Notes: generated from the letters alone by a model not told the origin. Shown: positions 52,636-61,449, counted from the first letter of the stretch. The stretch: DNA of 64,000 bases from Alphaproteobacteria bacterium (GCA_040905865.1 JBBDQU010000060.1:1-64000), one strand, 5' to 3'. Numbers and translations are program-made.

Positions 52636-54306
52636 TTATCTTTTCTGCCCCACCCGGCGCAGGGCCGCATTCATCAGGATCACGGGACCGACACCGGACA
52701 GCACGACGAACAGCGCCGGCAGGGCGGCCTGTTCCAGCAGTTCATCCTTGGCGAACTGATACACATAGGTCGCCAGGGTCTCGAAATTGAAGGGCCGCAA
52801 CAGCAGGGTCATCGGCAGTTCCTTCATCACGTCGACAAAGACCAGCAATCCACCGGCCAGGAAGGAACTGCGCACCAGCGGCAGCACGACCTCCCGCAGG
52901 CTTTGCGGAAAATTCCGGCCCAGGACACGGCTGGCGTTCAGCATGTTGGGGGGCAGCCTGCCGACACCCGAGGTTACCGCGCCATAGCCGACCGCCAGGA
53001 AGCGGACGGTACAGGCCAGCAGGACGAGACCGATTGTCCCGGTCAGGAAGCCGCCGGTCGCATCCCCTAACACCCAGTCGCGCAGCGTGTCGAGCCCGCT
53101 GTCCAGCGCGCCGGAAAACGCCACGACGCCGATGGCCAGAATGGTGCCCGGAAAGGCGTAACCGGTCGAACTGACCGCCGTCATGACTTTCAGAAACGGG
53201 CTGGCGCGAAAGGTCGAAACGAAAACCATGAAACCGGCCAGCGCCATGACGATAACCGCCACCATCAACGAGATTCCGATGGAATTGAAGGCAACGGTGG
53301 TGACCGCCGCCAGATCCGTGTCCGTATAACCCCGCAATACGAAATGAATGAGCACCGATACTGGCACCAGGAAGCCGATCACCACCGGTGTCAGACAGAT
53401 GAACAAACACGCGGCGGCGCGCGGCGGCGGCGCCCGTTCAGGCGCGAACCCGACCGCGCGGCGGCTGGTATCCGTGTAGCGGCGGCGCGAACGTGCGAAA
53501 TACTCCAGCGCCAGCAGGGCGATCACGAACACGAATGACATGGCGGCGATCTGCGCCGCCGCCGGCAGGTTGTTCATGCCCAGCCAGACGTTGAAGATGC
53601 CCAGCGTCAGCGTCTGCACCGCGAAATAATCGACCGTGCCGAAATCGGAGATGGTTTCCATCAGCACCAGGGCCAGCCCGGCGACAATAGCCGGCCGCGC
53701 CATCGGCAGCCCGACCTGGCGGAACAGACCCTGATCGTGGATCTGGGCGATCTCGAACAGCGAATAGGGCGTCAGCTTGAACGCCGTACGCGCCATCATG
53801 TAGACATAGGGATACAGCACCGACCCCATGACCAGGATCGCCCCGCCCATCGACCGTATCTCGGGAAACCAGTAATCCCGCGCGGAGTGCCAGCCGAACA
53901 GCGCGCGCAGCATGCCCTGCACCGGCCCGGCATATTCCAGGAAGTCCGTATAGGTATAGGCGATGATATAGGCGGGGACGGCCGCGGGCAGCAGCAGCAG
54001 CCATTCCAGCGACTGCCGCCCGAAAAATTCGTAGCGCGTGACGACCCAGGCGGAGCTGACCCCGAACAGGAGACTGAGCGCCCCGACGCCAGCCATCAGG
54101 ACCAGCGTATTCGCGATATAGCCTGGAAGGACGGTTTCGGACAGATGCCGCCACAATCCTTCGCTGTCGCCCGTGGCGGCATAGAAGACCGCCAGGATCG
54201 GGCCCAGCAGGAACGCCGCGCAAAGCAGCGTCAGAACCGACCAGCGGTTGGGCATGCCAAAGGACCGCCCCCTCGCCCGCTGCGTCGGGGCGTCGGTGGT
54301 TACCAT
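52636..54306 (-). CDS. Iron(III) ABC transporter permease, FbpB type
   Basis: A 556-residue permease with two fused binding-protein-dependent transport domains (about twelve helices), as in FbpB/SfuB. EAA-like loops are at QVGLPMARPAIVAGLALVLMETISDFGTVDYF (first half) and LREVVLPLVRSSFLAGGLLVFVDVMKELPMTLLL (second half). Its ATG overlaps the FbpA-type stop by seven bases, so both are co-translated. No ATPase gene follows: the next gene downstream is convergent. The nucleotide-binding subunit must be encoded elsewhere. Confidence 0.92.
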   Translation of the reverse strand: MVTTDAPTQRARGRSFGMPNRWSVLTLLCAAFLLGPILAVFYAATGDSEGLWRHLSETVLPGYIANTLVLMAGVGALSLLFGVSSAWVVTRYEFFGRQSLEWLLLLPAAVPAYIIAYTYTDFLEYAGPVQGMLRALFGWHSARDYWFPEIRSMGGAILVMGSVLYPYVYMMARTAFKLTPYSLFEIAQIHDQGLFRQVGLPMARPAIVAGLALVLMETISDFGTVDYFAVQTLTLGIFNVWLGMNNLPAAAQIAAMSFVFVIALLALEYFARSRRRYTDTSRRAVGFAPERAPPPRAAACLFICLTPVVIGFLVPVSVLIHFVLRGYTDTDLAAVTTVAFNSIGISLMVAVIVMALAGFMVFVSTFRASPFLKVMTAVSSTGYAFPGTILAIGVVAFSGALDSGLDTLRDWVLGDATGGFLTGTIGLVLLACTVRFLAVGYGAVTSGVGRLPPNMLNASRVLGRNFPQSLREVVLPLVRSSFLAGGLLVFVDVMKELPMTLLLRPFNFETLATYVYQFAKDELLEQAALPALFVVLSGVGPVILMNAALRRVGQKR

Positions 54307-55367
54307 CCAACCCTGTCGATAATTTTCTGCGCCGCCGGCGCCAGTTGCGCGATCCTGCCAATCGGCAACTGGTCTTCACTGAAATCCCCCAAAGCCTTCA
54401 GTTCCGGCGCGGCAGGCACTTCCGGATTGACCGGGTATTCGAAATTGATCTCGCCATACAGCCGCTGGGCTTCCATGCCGCTGAGGAACTCAAGGAAACC
54501 GACAGCAAGCTGTTTTCGCTGTGAATATTTGGCGACGCCGCCGCCCGATATATTGATGTGGTTGCCACGGTCATCCTGATTGGTGAAAACGATGTTCACC
54601 GCGTCCGCCCATGCGCGTTTTTCCGGGTCCTCGTCAACCATCAGTTTGCCGAAATAGTAGTTGTTAATGATGGCGATATCGCACACGCCCTCGAATACCG
54701 CCTTGACCTGGGCCCGGTCATCACCCTGCGGCCGGCGGGCCAGATTGGCGACGAAACCGCGCGCCCATTCCTCAGCCTTTGCCTCGCCATGCGCTGCGAT
54801 CAGCGACGCCATCAGCGCGCGATTATAGACATGGCTGCCCGGACGCGAACAGATGCGGTCCTTCCATTTCGGATCGGCGAGATCCTCGATCCGCGCGATT
54901 TCGGACGGATCAACCCGGCCCTTCGCCACGGCCACGACACGCGCCCGTTTCGACAATGCAAACCAGCGCCCCTTCGGATCGCGCAGATGCTCCGGAATAT
55001 TCTTTTCCAGCAGCGCCGATTCCACCGGCGCCAGCAGGTCCTTGTCCGCATAGACCATCAGCCGCCCGATATCGACGGTCAGCACCACATCGGCCGGACT
55101 GTTTTCCCGTTCGGCCTGCAGACGCTGCGCGAGCCCACGCGAGGCATAGACGATATTCACCTTTACCCCGGTTTTTGCGGTGTAGGCATCGATAAACGGG
55201 TTGATCAGGAAAGGCTGCCGGTGCGAATAGATGTTCAGTTCTTCCGCCGCGCGTGTTCCGGCGGGATAGAATACAGCAGACAAGGCAAGGAGGAGCGCGA
55301 AGAGACGCGCCCTGGAACGAATTGCCGGGCCGACACGGCCCGTTGCCAAAACTAAGGCGTTCATCAT
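54300..55367 (-). CDS. FbpA-type iron(III) substrate-binding protein (internal start)
   Basis: The second half of the fused frame can start at ATG 55367 or 55364, with a weak ACGGGAA site upstream. This gives a normal 355-residue FbpA protein: signal peptide (cleavage near GTRAAEEL), ELNIYSHRQPFLINPFIDAYTAKTGVKVNIVYA, DVVLTVDIGRL, and the iron-binding tyrosine pair in IINNYYFGKLM (~240). It shuttles Fe(III) through the periplasm to the FbpB-type permease encoded just downstream. Listed separately because either product form is possible. Confidence 0.7.
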   Translation of the reverse strand: MMNALVLATGRVGPAIRSRARLFALLLALSAVFYPAGTRAAEELNIYSHRQPFLINPFIDAYTAKTGVKVNIVYASRGLAQRLQAERENSPADVVLTVDIGRLMVYADKDLLAPVESALLEKNIPEHLRDPKGRWFALSKRARVVAVAKGRVDPSEIARIEDLADPKWKDRICSRPGSHVYNRALMASLIAAHGEAKAEEWARGFVANLARRPQGDDRAQVKAVFEGVCDIAIINNYYFGKLMVDEDPEKRAWADAVNIVFTNQDDRGNHINISGGGVAKYSQRKQLAVGFLEFLSGMEAQRLYGEINFEYPVNPEVPAAPELKALGDFSEDQLPIGRIAQLAPAAQKIIDRVGW

Positions 55368-56348
55368 TTTTCTTGTTCCCGTGTGACAGGTGTCGTGGAT
55401 GACCCGCGCAGCCTCCTGCAGGGGTTGCCCGTACAGGCTTTTAATGCCATGCGCGGTTTCACTCAATTCCGTCCCCAGGCCGAAGCGCAGGACGGTGTTT
55501 TTTTCCGATAGATGCAGGCTGCCGCCGACCCAGTCCCAGACCGCCAGCGCCATGCCGAAATTGCGGTCATGGTGGCGCGGATCGGATGAATGGTGCAGCT
55601 GGTGCTGCGCCGGTGAAATCAGCAGGCGCTCCAGCACCCGGCCATAGCCGATCGATATATGCGAATGGCGGAGGTTCGCCCCCGTCACGTTGAATACGAA
55701 CACGAACAGGTTCGCGCCCAGCACCGTGACCAGATCGACCCGGTCCCCGAAGTAGTATACGAACACCGCGATGACGACCGCCTGCACAAAAATCCCGCGC
55801 AACGTAAACAGCAGCCCCTCCACCGGGTGGGTCCGGTATACCGTCAGCGGCGTCATCGTTTCGGCCGAATGATGCACCTTGTGAAAGGCCCATAACACGG
55901 GCCAGCGGTGCAGCGCGCGGTGCACCAGGTATTTCGTGGCGTCGTCGAGGATAAAATGCGCGACCGTGAATAGCAGCGCCACGCCCCATCCCGGCAACGC
56001 CGCCCATAGCATCGGGCGGCCGCCTGCCATGCCATGCAGGGTTTCGAACAGCACCGCCGCCAGGGCGACCTGCGTGACGAGGAACGGCACCAGGGCCATC
56101 ATCACCGCCTGGTTCGCCAGGAACAGCCGATAGTCGCCCCTGGCTGACGCCGACCACCAGATTTTCCGGTCGAAGACCCGGCGCCAGCCTTCGCCCAGCC
56201 CCGCGCGCAGGCCGGTCCCGGCCGAAAACGCGATGACCGCACAGGCGATTGCCAGTGCGGCCAGCAGATATCCGATAAATACCCGTTTCTGCGGATTGAC
56301 GAACGCATCGCCGAGTTCCGCCAGATAATCAAGGACCGCCGTTTCCAT
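54300..56348 (-). CDS. Sterol desaturase-family protein fused in frame to FbpA
   Basis: One uninterrupted frame of 682 codons. Residues ~1-325 are a fatty-acid-hydroxylase/sterol-desaturase membrane protein, with about five helices and the His clusters HRALH, HKVHH, HSHIS and HQLHHSSDPRHHD that bind the di-iron centre. Residues ~328-682 form a complete iron-binding periplasmic protein with its own signal-like segment (RARLFALLLALSAVFYP). No stop codon lies between them. GGGGAGAAC precedes ATG 56348. It may be made as a fusion with the signal as an extra membrane anchor, or the FbpA part may be made separately from the internal start at 55367. The association of a lipid hydroxylase with iron uptake is unusual. 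Confidence 0.85.
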   Translation of the reverse strand: METAVLDYLAELGDAFVNPQKRVFIGYLLAALAIACAVIAFSAGTGLRAGLGEGWRRVFDRKIWWSASARGDYRLFLANQAVMMALVPFLVTQVALAAVLFETLHGMAGGRPMLWAALPGWGVALLFTVAHFILDDATKYLVHRALHRWPVLWAFHKVHHSAETMTPLTVYRTHPVEGLLFTLRGIFVQAVVIAVFVYYFGDRVDLVTVLGANLFVFVFNVTGANLRHSHISIGYGRVLERLLISPAQHQLHHSSDPRHHDRNFGMALAVWDWVGGSLHLSEKNTVLRFGLGTELSETAHGIKSLYGQPLQEAARVIHDTCHTGTRKMMNALVLATGRVGPAIRSRARLFALLLALSAVFYPAGTRAAEELNIYSHRQPFLINPFIDAYTAKTGVKVNIVYASRGLAQRLQAERENSPADVVLTVDIGRLMVYADKDLLAPVESALLEKNIPEHLRDPKGRWFALSKRARVVAVAKGRVDPSEIARIEDLADPKWKDRICSRPGSHVYNRALMASLIAAHGEAKAEEWARGFVANLARRPQGDDRAQVKAVFEGVCDIAIINNYYFGKLMVDEDPEKRAWADAVNIVFTNQDDRGNHINISGGGVAKYSQRKQLAVGFLEFLSGMEAQRLYGEINFEYPVNPEVPAAPELKALGDFSEDQLPIGRIAQLAPAAQKIIDRVGW

Positions 56349-56366
56349 GTTCTCCCCTGCTCGATG

Positions 56367-56394
56367 CGGCCGGCTCCCGGCGGGGAACCGGCCG
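56367..56394. promoter_or_regulatory. Intercistronic hairpin in the iron operon
   Basis: Arms cggccgg (56367-56373) and ccggccg (56388-56394) lie in the 59-bp gap between the DUF4856 and desaturase/FbpA genes. It could reduce readthrough or protect the mRNA, giving more DUF4856 product than transporter. Confidence 0.4.
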
Positions 56395-56407
56395 TACCGG
56401 AAAACAG

Positions 56408-57856
56408 TCAGTCGTTTTCGGCGCTTTTGCCCGATCCCAGCTTCTTCGCCAGGCCGGCCATGCCCGCCATTACATCGTTGTTGCGCGCACGCACGCCGAA
56501 TTCATCCACCATCAGCTTCTGAACCTTGAGCATGTGCAGTTTGTATTCGTCCAGCGATACCGCCTCGCCCTTGACGTAATTACCGTTGCTGTCGACGTCG
56601 ATGACCTGGCTCAGATTCGGCATGACCGGACCGAACCCGATCAGCCGATTCAACACGACCGACGTCTCGCCGAGATTCTTGCGGCCGGCCTGAAGACTGA
56701 GCGAGAATCCCTTCAGTTCGCCCCAGTGATTGACGTAGTCCCTCAGCACCGTGGCGGTGTCGCCTTTTGCTTCGAGGATCGTCTGCAGCTTGTCGACGTC
56801 CTTGTAGACCGAACCCGCATACTTGAACGCGGCTTCCGCCAGAACCTTTTCCCAGTTGCTTTCGATCGTCGCTGCGTATTCGCGCAACTTGCTGCGCTGC
56901 GCATCCGTCAGCTTCTCGCCATTTGCCGCGACCAGCAGCTTGCGGCCGTCCAGGAAGGCCCGCGTAATCGTGTGCAGATACGTGGTGCCGTTACCCGTGT
57001 CATAGACCGAGGCATCGAACCCGGCGGCGTAATACGCCGGCCCGAACGCCATTTCCCGGTACAGGTCTACCTTGCCGTCCTTGTTGTAATCGGCCTTGGC
57101 GAGGGTCGCTTCCGGGTTTTTGCCGCCCAGCTTGTTGATATCGTAGATATCGCCGGCAGTCAGCTTGAGCGTATGCGCCGGCGTGCCGAAATAGCCGAAA
57201 GCCTCGTCCCAGGAATGCTCCTTGCCGGTATAGGCCGCGCCCTTGCCATAGGGTTCGTTGTTCGGCTTCTTGTCCGCCGACAGGTTTTCATCCAGATAGC
57301 CGTCAACCACCTGATTGTAGAACACCGCACCCATAACGAACTTGGAAATCAGCTGGGCGTAGCTGTAACCGTTGGCCATGTCGAAGCCCTTGTCGGCCGC
57401 CGCGGCCTTGTCGATCCAGAAGGCGACGACTTCCGGACCGGTCATGTTGTTCGGCCACCCGGCGATCGCGCCCTTATAGGTCTTGCTCGCCAGTTCGCGG
57501 CCCTTGCTGATGTCATCGACCATGGCCTGCTCGATGACGAATGGTCCGTTCGAGACCGGCGCCAGGATGGCGCGACCCGGTTCCGTACCCTCGAAATAGG
57601 CCAGCATCTTCGCCTTGAGCGCCGGGTCGGCGCTGCCATTGCCGCTGCCGGCCAGCTTCTTGAGCGAGTCGTGCAGAACATGGCGGGCGATCTGTCCCTT
57701 GTAGGAAACGGAATCTTTTGCCGAACCGGAATATCCCTTTAACGTTACGGGGAACCCGGCATACACGTCTTCATCGGCATGCGCCGGCGCTGAAAAGGCA
57801 AGCAGCCACGCAAAACCACAAAGACCTGTCGATATGTAACTCAATTTATTGATCAT
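56408..57856 (-). CDS. DUF4856 (imelysin-like) exported protein
   Basis: A 482-residue exported protein. A signal peptide (MINKLSYISTGLCGFAWLLAFSAPAHA) precedes the DUF4856 domain, recognised by KEHSWDEAFGYFGTP (~215), NMTGPEVVAFWIDKA and a calcium-loop-like ADYNKDGKVDLYRE (~255). The helical C-half (LREYAATIESNWEKVLAEAAFKYAG) is imelysin-like. The family is best known from Bacteroidetes, where it accompanies iron-uptake genes. Here it heads an iron operon behind a long palindrome. It may bind iron or a surface complex in the periplasm. ATG 57856 begins the signal peptide. Confidence 0.85.
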   Translation of the reverse strand: MINKLSYISTGLCGFAWLLAFSAPAHADEDVYAGFPVTLKGYSGSAKDSVSYKGQIARHVLHDSLKKLAGSGNGSADPALKAKMLAYFEGTEPGRAILAPVSNGPFVIEQAMVDDISKGRELASKTYKGAIAGWPNNMTGPEVVAFWIDKAAAADKGFDMANGYSYAQLISKFVMGAVFYNQVVDGYLDENLSADKKPNNEPYGKGAAYTGKEHSWDEAFGYFGTPAHTLKLTAGDIYDINKLGGKNPEATLAKADYNKDGKVDLYREMAFGPAYYAAGFDASVYDTGNGTTYLHTITRAFLDGRKLLVAANGEKLTDAQRSKLREYAATIESNWEKVLAEAAFKYAGSVYKDVDKLQTILEAKGDTATVLRDYVNHWGELKGFSLSLQAGRKNLGETSVVLNRLIGFGPVMPNLSQVIDVDSNGNYVKGEAVSLDEYKLHMLKVQKLMVDEFGVRARNNDVMAGMAGLAKKLGSGKSAEND

Positions 57857-57888
57857 TCTTCCCACTCGGTTGCATGTGGATCGGACAA

Positions 57889-57931
57889 AATGCGAATAGT
57901 TATGCAAATCATTCGCATAGCTACTCGCATT
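57889..57931. promoter_or_regulatory. 43-bp palindrome, probable iron-responsive (Fur-type) operator
   Basis: A dyad centred on 57910 in which 18 of 21 base pairs match. The core is atgcaaat-c-attcgcat (57902-57918) with outer arms tgcgaatag and ctactcgca. The GCGAATGATTTGC core resembles Gram-negative Fur boxes, and the size fits two overlapping dimers. It lies 33 bp before the DUF4856 start and so over the likely promoter of the iron operon. Confidence 0.72.
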
Positions 57932-58057
57932 CTGATATCACCGATTAACCGCAGTTGCAACGCAGTTGCAGATAGAATCTTTTTTTTCGGCGGCTCAACG
58001 CCGCAATACGCCGCCGGAATCTGTTTTGCAGAATGGGCGCAACGACGCCGAGACGGA

Positions 58058-58615
58058 TCAGGCCGGCGCAGCGTGACCGTGGCGCATGGCTGCAAACGGA
58101 ATCGGCTCCACGGGATCGGCGCCCGGCGCCTGTAGTTTGAGCCCCCACCAGCCCACATCCCGCCAGGCCCCCGACTTGTAGCCAACGCCCTTGAACACGC
58201 CGACGCGCGTGAACCCGCAACTTTCATGAAGCCCGACACTGCCCGCATTTGGCAGGGTTATGCCCGCATAGGCGGTCTGCAGCCCCTGTGCGGCCAGGAT
58301 GGTAAACAGCCGGCCATACAGCCGCCGCCCCAGCCCCCGCCGCCGCGCGGAAGCATCGACATAGACCGTCACGTCGCAGGACCAGCGATAGGCCGCCCGG
58401 ACACGGTGCTGGCTGCCATAGGCATAGCCCAGAACCCGGCCCGCATCCTCGGCCACCAGCCAGGGATGGGTCGCCAGCGTTGCCTCGATCCGCGCCGCCA
58501 TTTCTGCGGCGCCCGGCGGTTCGGTCTCGAAAGAAATCGCCGTATCGCGCACAATCGGCGCGTAAATAGCCGCGATTGCTTCGGCGTCTCGCGGTTCTGC
58601 TACCCGTATCTTCAT
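58058..58615 (-). CDS. GNAT-family N-acetyltransferase, phosphinothricin-type
   Basis: A 185-residue acetyltransferase of the PAT/MddA branch. MKIRVAEPRDAEAIAAIYAPIVRDTAISFETEPP is diagnostic, and the acetyl-CoA loop is in YVDASARRRGLGRRLYGRLF (~90-109). NAGSVGLHESCGFTRVGVFKGVGYKSGAWRDVGWWGLKL matches the C-terminal conserved region. Such enzymes acetylate phosphinothricin, methionine sulfone or related amines. It is monocistronic, upstream of the iron operator on the same strand. Confidence 0.9.
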   Translation of the reverse strand: MKIRVAEPRDAEAIAAIYAPIVRDTAISFETEPPGAAEMAARIEATLATHPWLVAEDAGRVLGYAYGSQHRVRAAYRWSCDVTVYVDASARRRGLGRRLYGRLFTILAAQGLQTAYAGITLPNAGSVGLHESCGFTRVGVFKGVGYKSGAWRDVGWWGLKLQAPGADPVEPIPFAAMRHGHAAPA

Positions 58616-58763
58616 GAAGGACCCGTCGCGGCTTGCTGCAGCACAGCAATTCTAATTCTGCAACCGGCGTACCGGCGCGTCAATTACAGTGTCGAGTCAC
58701 CGCATTTTCGCCGGCGCCTGTAGCCCCGTTCCGTTGCGGGCAATCGCATCGTACCCTGCCCGC

Positions 58764-59633
58764 ATGGATCCCCTGCTCCTCACGCTTTCCTTCGGCGCCG
58801 CCTTCTGCTTTGCGCTCGCGCTGGTCCTGACCCAGTACGGGTTGCGCACGGTCGCGCCGATGGACGGCGCCCGGATCAGCGTGCCGGTGACCGCCGCGAT
58901 ATTTCTCGCATTGTCACCGCTGACCGTCAGTTTCAGCCAGTGGCACGCGGGCAGCCTCACCCTGTTCGCCGCCGCCGGCCTGTTCTTCCCCGTCGCGGTG
59001 ACACTGCTGACCTTCGCCGCCAACCGGTTGATCGGGCCGAACCTGACCGGGACGCTGGGCAATATGACGCCGCTCTTCGCCGTCGGCCTCGCCGCCCTGC
59101 TGCTGGGCGAGGTTCCGGAATCCGGGCAGCTTGCGGGCATCGCCGTCATCTGCCTCGGCGTCGTTCTGCTGTTCGCCCGACGGCAGCGCCGGCCGGCCGG
59201 TATTCCGGCCTGGGCCGTGCTGCTGCCGCTGGCGGCGGCGCTGATACGCGGGCTGGTGCAGCCGGTCGTCAAGCTGGGGCTGGAAGACTGGCCCGACCCG
59301 TTCGCCGCCGTCACGGTGGGCTACCTGGTATCGGCGGTCGTCATGATGACGCTGGGGCTTGCCAGCAACAGTACCGGCGGCGCGTTCGTCCCCGCCGCGA
59401 CGGGGCGTTTATGGTTCGTCGCCGTCGGCATCGTCAACGGGCTGGCGGTTCTGACGCTGTACGCCGCCCTCGCCCGCGGCCCGGTCACCCTCGTCGCCCC
59501 GCTGGTCGCCTGCTATCCGATCTTCACCCTGCTGCTGAACCGGATCCTGCTGGGCGACCGGAACCTCTCGCTACGCCTTGCCGCCGGTGTGGCGGTAACC
59601 GTGGCCGGCGTGGCGCTGTTGCTGGCGTCATAG
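58764..59633 (+). CDS. EamA-family (DMT superfamily) transporter
   Basis: A 289-residue ten-helix permease with two EamA repeats (~5-140 and ~153-288), each ending in the conserved motif as in PLFAVGLAALLLGEVPESGQLAGIAVICLGVVLL and YPIFTLLLNRILLGDRNLSLRLAAGVAVTVAGVALLL. ATG 58764 starts directly at the first helix; the in-frame ATG at 58689 adds a non-hydrophobic leader. Metabolite export is likely. No clear partner gene. Confidence 0.89.
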   Translation: MDPLLLTLSFGAAFCFALALVLTQYGLRTVAPMDGARISVPVTAAIFLALSPLTVSFSQWHAGSLTLFAAAGLFFPVAVTLLTFAANRLIGPNLTGTLGNMTPLFAVGLAALLLGEVPESGQLAGIAVICLGVVLLFARRQRRPAGIPAWAVLLPLAAALIRGLVQPVVKLGLEDWPDPFAAVTVGYLVSAVVMMTLGLASNSTGGAFVPAATGRLWFVAVGIVNGLAVLTLYAALARGPVTLVAPLVACYPIFTLLLNRILLGDRNLSLRLAAGVAVTVAGVALLLAS

Positions 59634-59722
59634 GGCAATTGCGGCCGCTTGCGGGCCCGGCCGCACATGTCGCAATATGCAGCGTTGCCGCAAACGCCGG
59701 TTACGCTGTCAGGGAGGCTACC

Positions 59723-60601
59723 ATGAAAACGAAATTCAACCGCGCCGACGAGGATCTGGCCAATATTGTCGGCCTGGAGCATGTCAATCTGACGGTGCCG
59801 GACCAGCGGCTGGCGACGCTTTTCTACATCACCGGGATGGGCTTCACGCGCGATCCCTATCTTGTCACCGGGGTGGTGAACATGTGGGTCAATATCGGCC
59901 GCAACCAGTACCACCTGCCGATCGGCAAGCCGCAGGTGCTGCGCGGGCGGGTCGGGCTGGTCGTGCCCGACCTGAAAGACCTCGCCGCCAGCCTGAAGGC
60001 GGTGCGCCCGGAGCTAAAGGGCACGAAATTCGCCTTCAAGCCGGCCAAGAGCCATATCGACGTCACCTGCCCCTGGGGCAACAGCATCCGCTGCCATCAG
60101 CCGGAAAAGAAATTCGGCCCGATCCGGCTGGGCATGCCCTATGTCCAGTTCGATGTTCCGGCCGGCGCCGCAAAGGGCATCGCGCAGTTCTACCGGGACA
60201 TCCTCGGCGCCACCGCCAATGTCGGGAAGTCCGAGAAGGCGCCGGCCGCGCAAGTCGAAGTCGGTTACCACCAATACCTTGTTTTCCGCGAAACCAAGGG
60301 GAAGCTGCCGCAATATGACGGGCATCACCTGCAGCTCTACGTCAATAACTTCTCGGCGCCGCACGCGAGCCTGTCCGAACGCGGGCTGATTACCCAGGAA
60401 AGCAACCAGCACCAGTACCGCTTCACCGATATCGTCGACCCGAAAAGCGGCAAGCTGCTGTATCAACTCGAGCACGAAATCCGGTCGATGACCCATCCGC
60501 TCTATGGCCGGCCGATGATCAACCGCAATCCGGCCCAGACCAACAACGCCTTCGCGCCCGGCTATGACGACCGCGCCTGGGCAATGCCGTATTCGGCGTA
60601 A
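59723..60601 (+). CDS. VOC-family (bleomycin/glyoxalase-fold) protein
   Basis: A 292-residue two-module VOC protein. IVGLEHVNLTVPDQRLATLFYITGMGFTRDPY (residues 14-45) opens the first module. RLGMPYVQFDVPAGAAKGIAQFYRDILGA (~132-160) opens the second, and DGHHLQLYV carries probable metal His. The C-terminal tail (YGRPMINRNPAQTNNAFAPGYD) is typical of a group annotated as dioxygenase-like. AGGGAGG precedes ATG 59723. It leads a plus-strand series with ThuA (23-bp gap), a dehydratase and an HIT protein. Confidence 0.85.
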   Translation: MKTKFNRADEDLANIVGLEHVNLTVPDQRLATLFYITGMGFTRDPYLVTGVVNMWVNIGRNQYHLPIGKPQVLRGRVGLVVPDLKDLAASLKAVRPELKGTKFAFKPAKSHIDVTCPWGNSIRCHQPEKKFGPIRLGMPYVQFDVPAGAAKGIAQFYRDILGATANVGKSEKAPAAQVEVGYHQYLVFRETKGKLPQYDGHHLQLYVNNFSAPHASLSERGLITQESNQHQYRFTDIVDPKSGKLLYQLEHEIRSMTHPLYGRPMINRNPAQTNNAFAPGYDDRAWAMPYSA

Positions 60602-60624
60602 TCCCGCGAACCGAAGGAACAGAC

Positions 60625-61449
60625 GTGACAACGAAACAGCGCGCCCATCTTATCACCGGGGGATTTCCGCCCGGCTCACCCGGCGGACACGACATGGATT
60701 ACGCCCGCCTTCAGCTTCTGCAGCAGTTGAAGAACGGCGGCAACCTGACGGTCACCACCGCGAACGACTTCCAGGATATCGAACGCTGGCTGCCGGGAAC
60801 CGACCTGCTGGTCACCTATGTCGCGGGCCCCTACCCCGTCGGTAGCGGAATCGACGCGTTGCAGAACTGGCTGGAGCAGGGCGGGAAATGGCTCGCCCTG
60901 CATGGCACCTCCGGGGGCAAGGCGGTCAAGACCGAGCGTGACGGCCGCATTGTCAAACAGATGGTCAAGGACAAACATCACGAAACCCTTGGCTGCTTTT
61001 TCCTCAATCATCCGCCGATCTGCGCCTTCGATGTCGCCGTCACCGGCGACCATCCCGTGACCCGGGGCCTGCCGGCACGCTTCACCGTGCAGGATGAGCT
61101 CTATCTGATCGAACTGACCGATCCGACGGCCAGCCGCATCCTGCTGACAACGGAACTGGCAAAGGACCCCTCGCCGCCCGGCTTCGGCTTCATCTTCGAC
61201 GAGGATACGGCGCTACAGCCCGACGGCAAGACGCGCGTGCTGGGGTATGCCCGCGATGTCGGGCGCGGCGAAGTAGTCTATGTCGGGCTGGGCCATTGCC
61301 ACAGGGACCGTAACGGCAGCACGTCGAAGGTGGATGCAAGCATCAATCCGGACGGCGCCATGCCTGCCGTGTTCCATGCTGTCTGGGAAAATGACGCTTT
61401 CAACAAATTGCTGCGAAACGCCGTCGCCTGGGGAACCGGGGGGCGCTGA
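60625..61449 (+). CDS. ThuA-domain protein
   Basis: A 274-residue ThuA-like (class I glutamine-amidotransferase fold) protein. LPGTDLLVTYVAGPYPVGSGIDALQNWLEQGGKWLALHGTSGG (~56-98) is the family core and DHPVTRGLPARFTVQDELYLIEL follows. RGEVVYVGLGHCHRD near the end carries His as in other members. ThuA proteins act in trehalose/sugar-glycoside metabolism, partly as keto-disaccharide interconversion enzymes. The start is GTG 60625 with GAAGGAAC upstream. Confidence 0.87.
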   Translation: MTTKQRAHLITGGFPPGSPGGHDMDYARLQLLQQLKNGGNLTVTTANDFQDIERWLPGTDLLVTYVAGPYPVGSGIDALQNWLEQGGKWLALHGTSGGKAVKTERDGRIVKQMVKDKHHETLGCFFLNHPPICAFDVAVTGDHPVTRGLPARFTVQDELYLIELTDPTASRILLTTELAKDPSPPGFGFIFDEDTALQPDGKTRVLGYARDVGRGEVVYVGLGHCHRDRNGSTSKVDASINPDGAMPAVFHAVWENDAFNKLLRNAVAWGTGGR

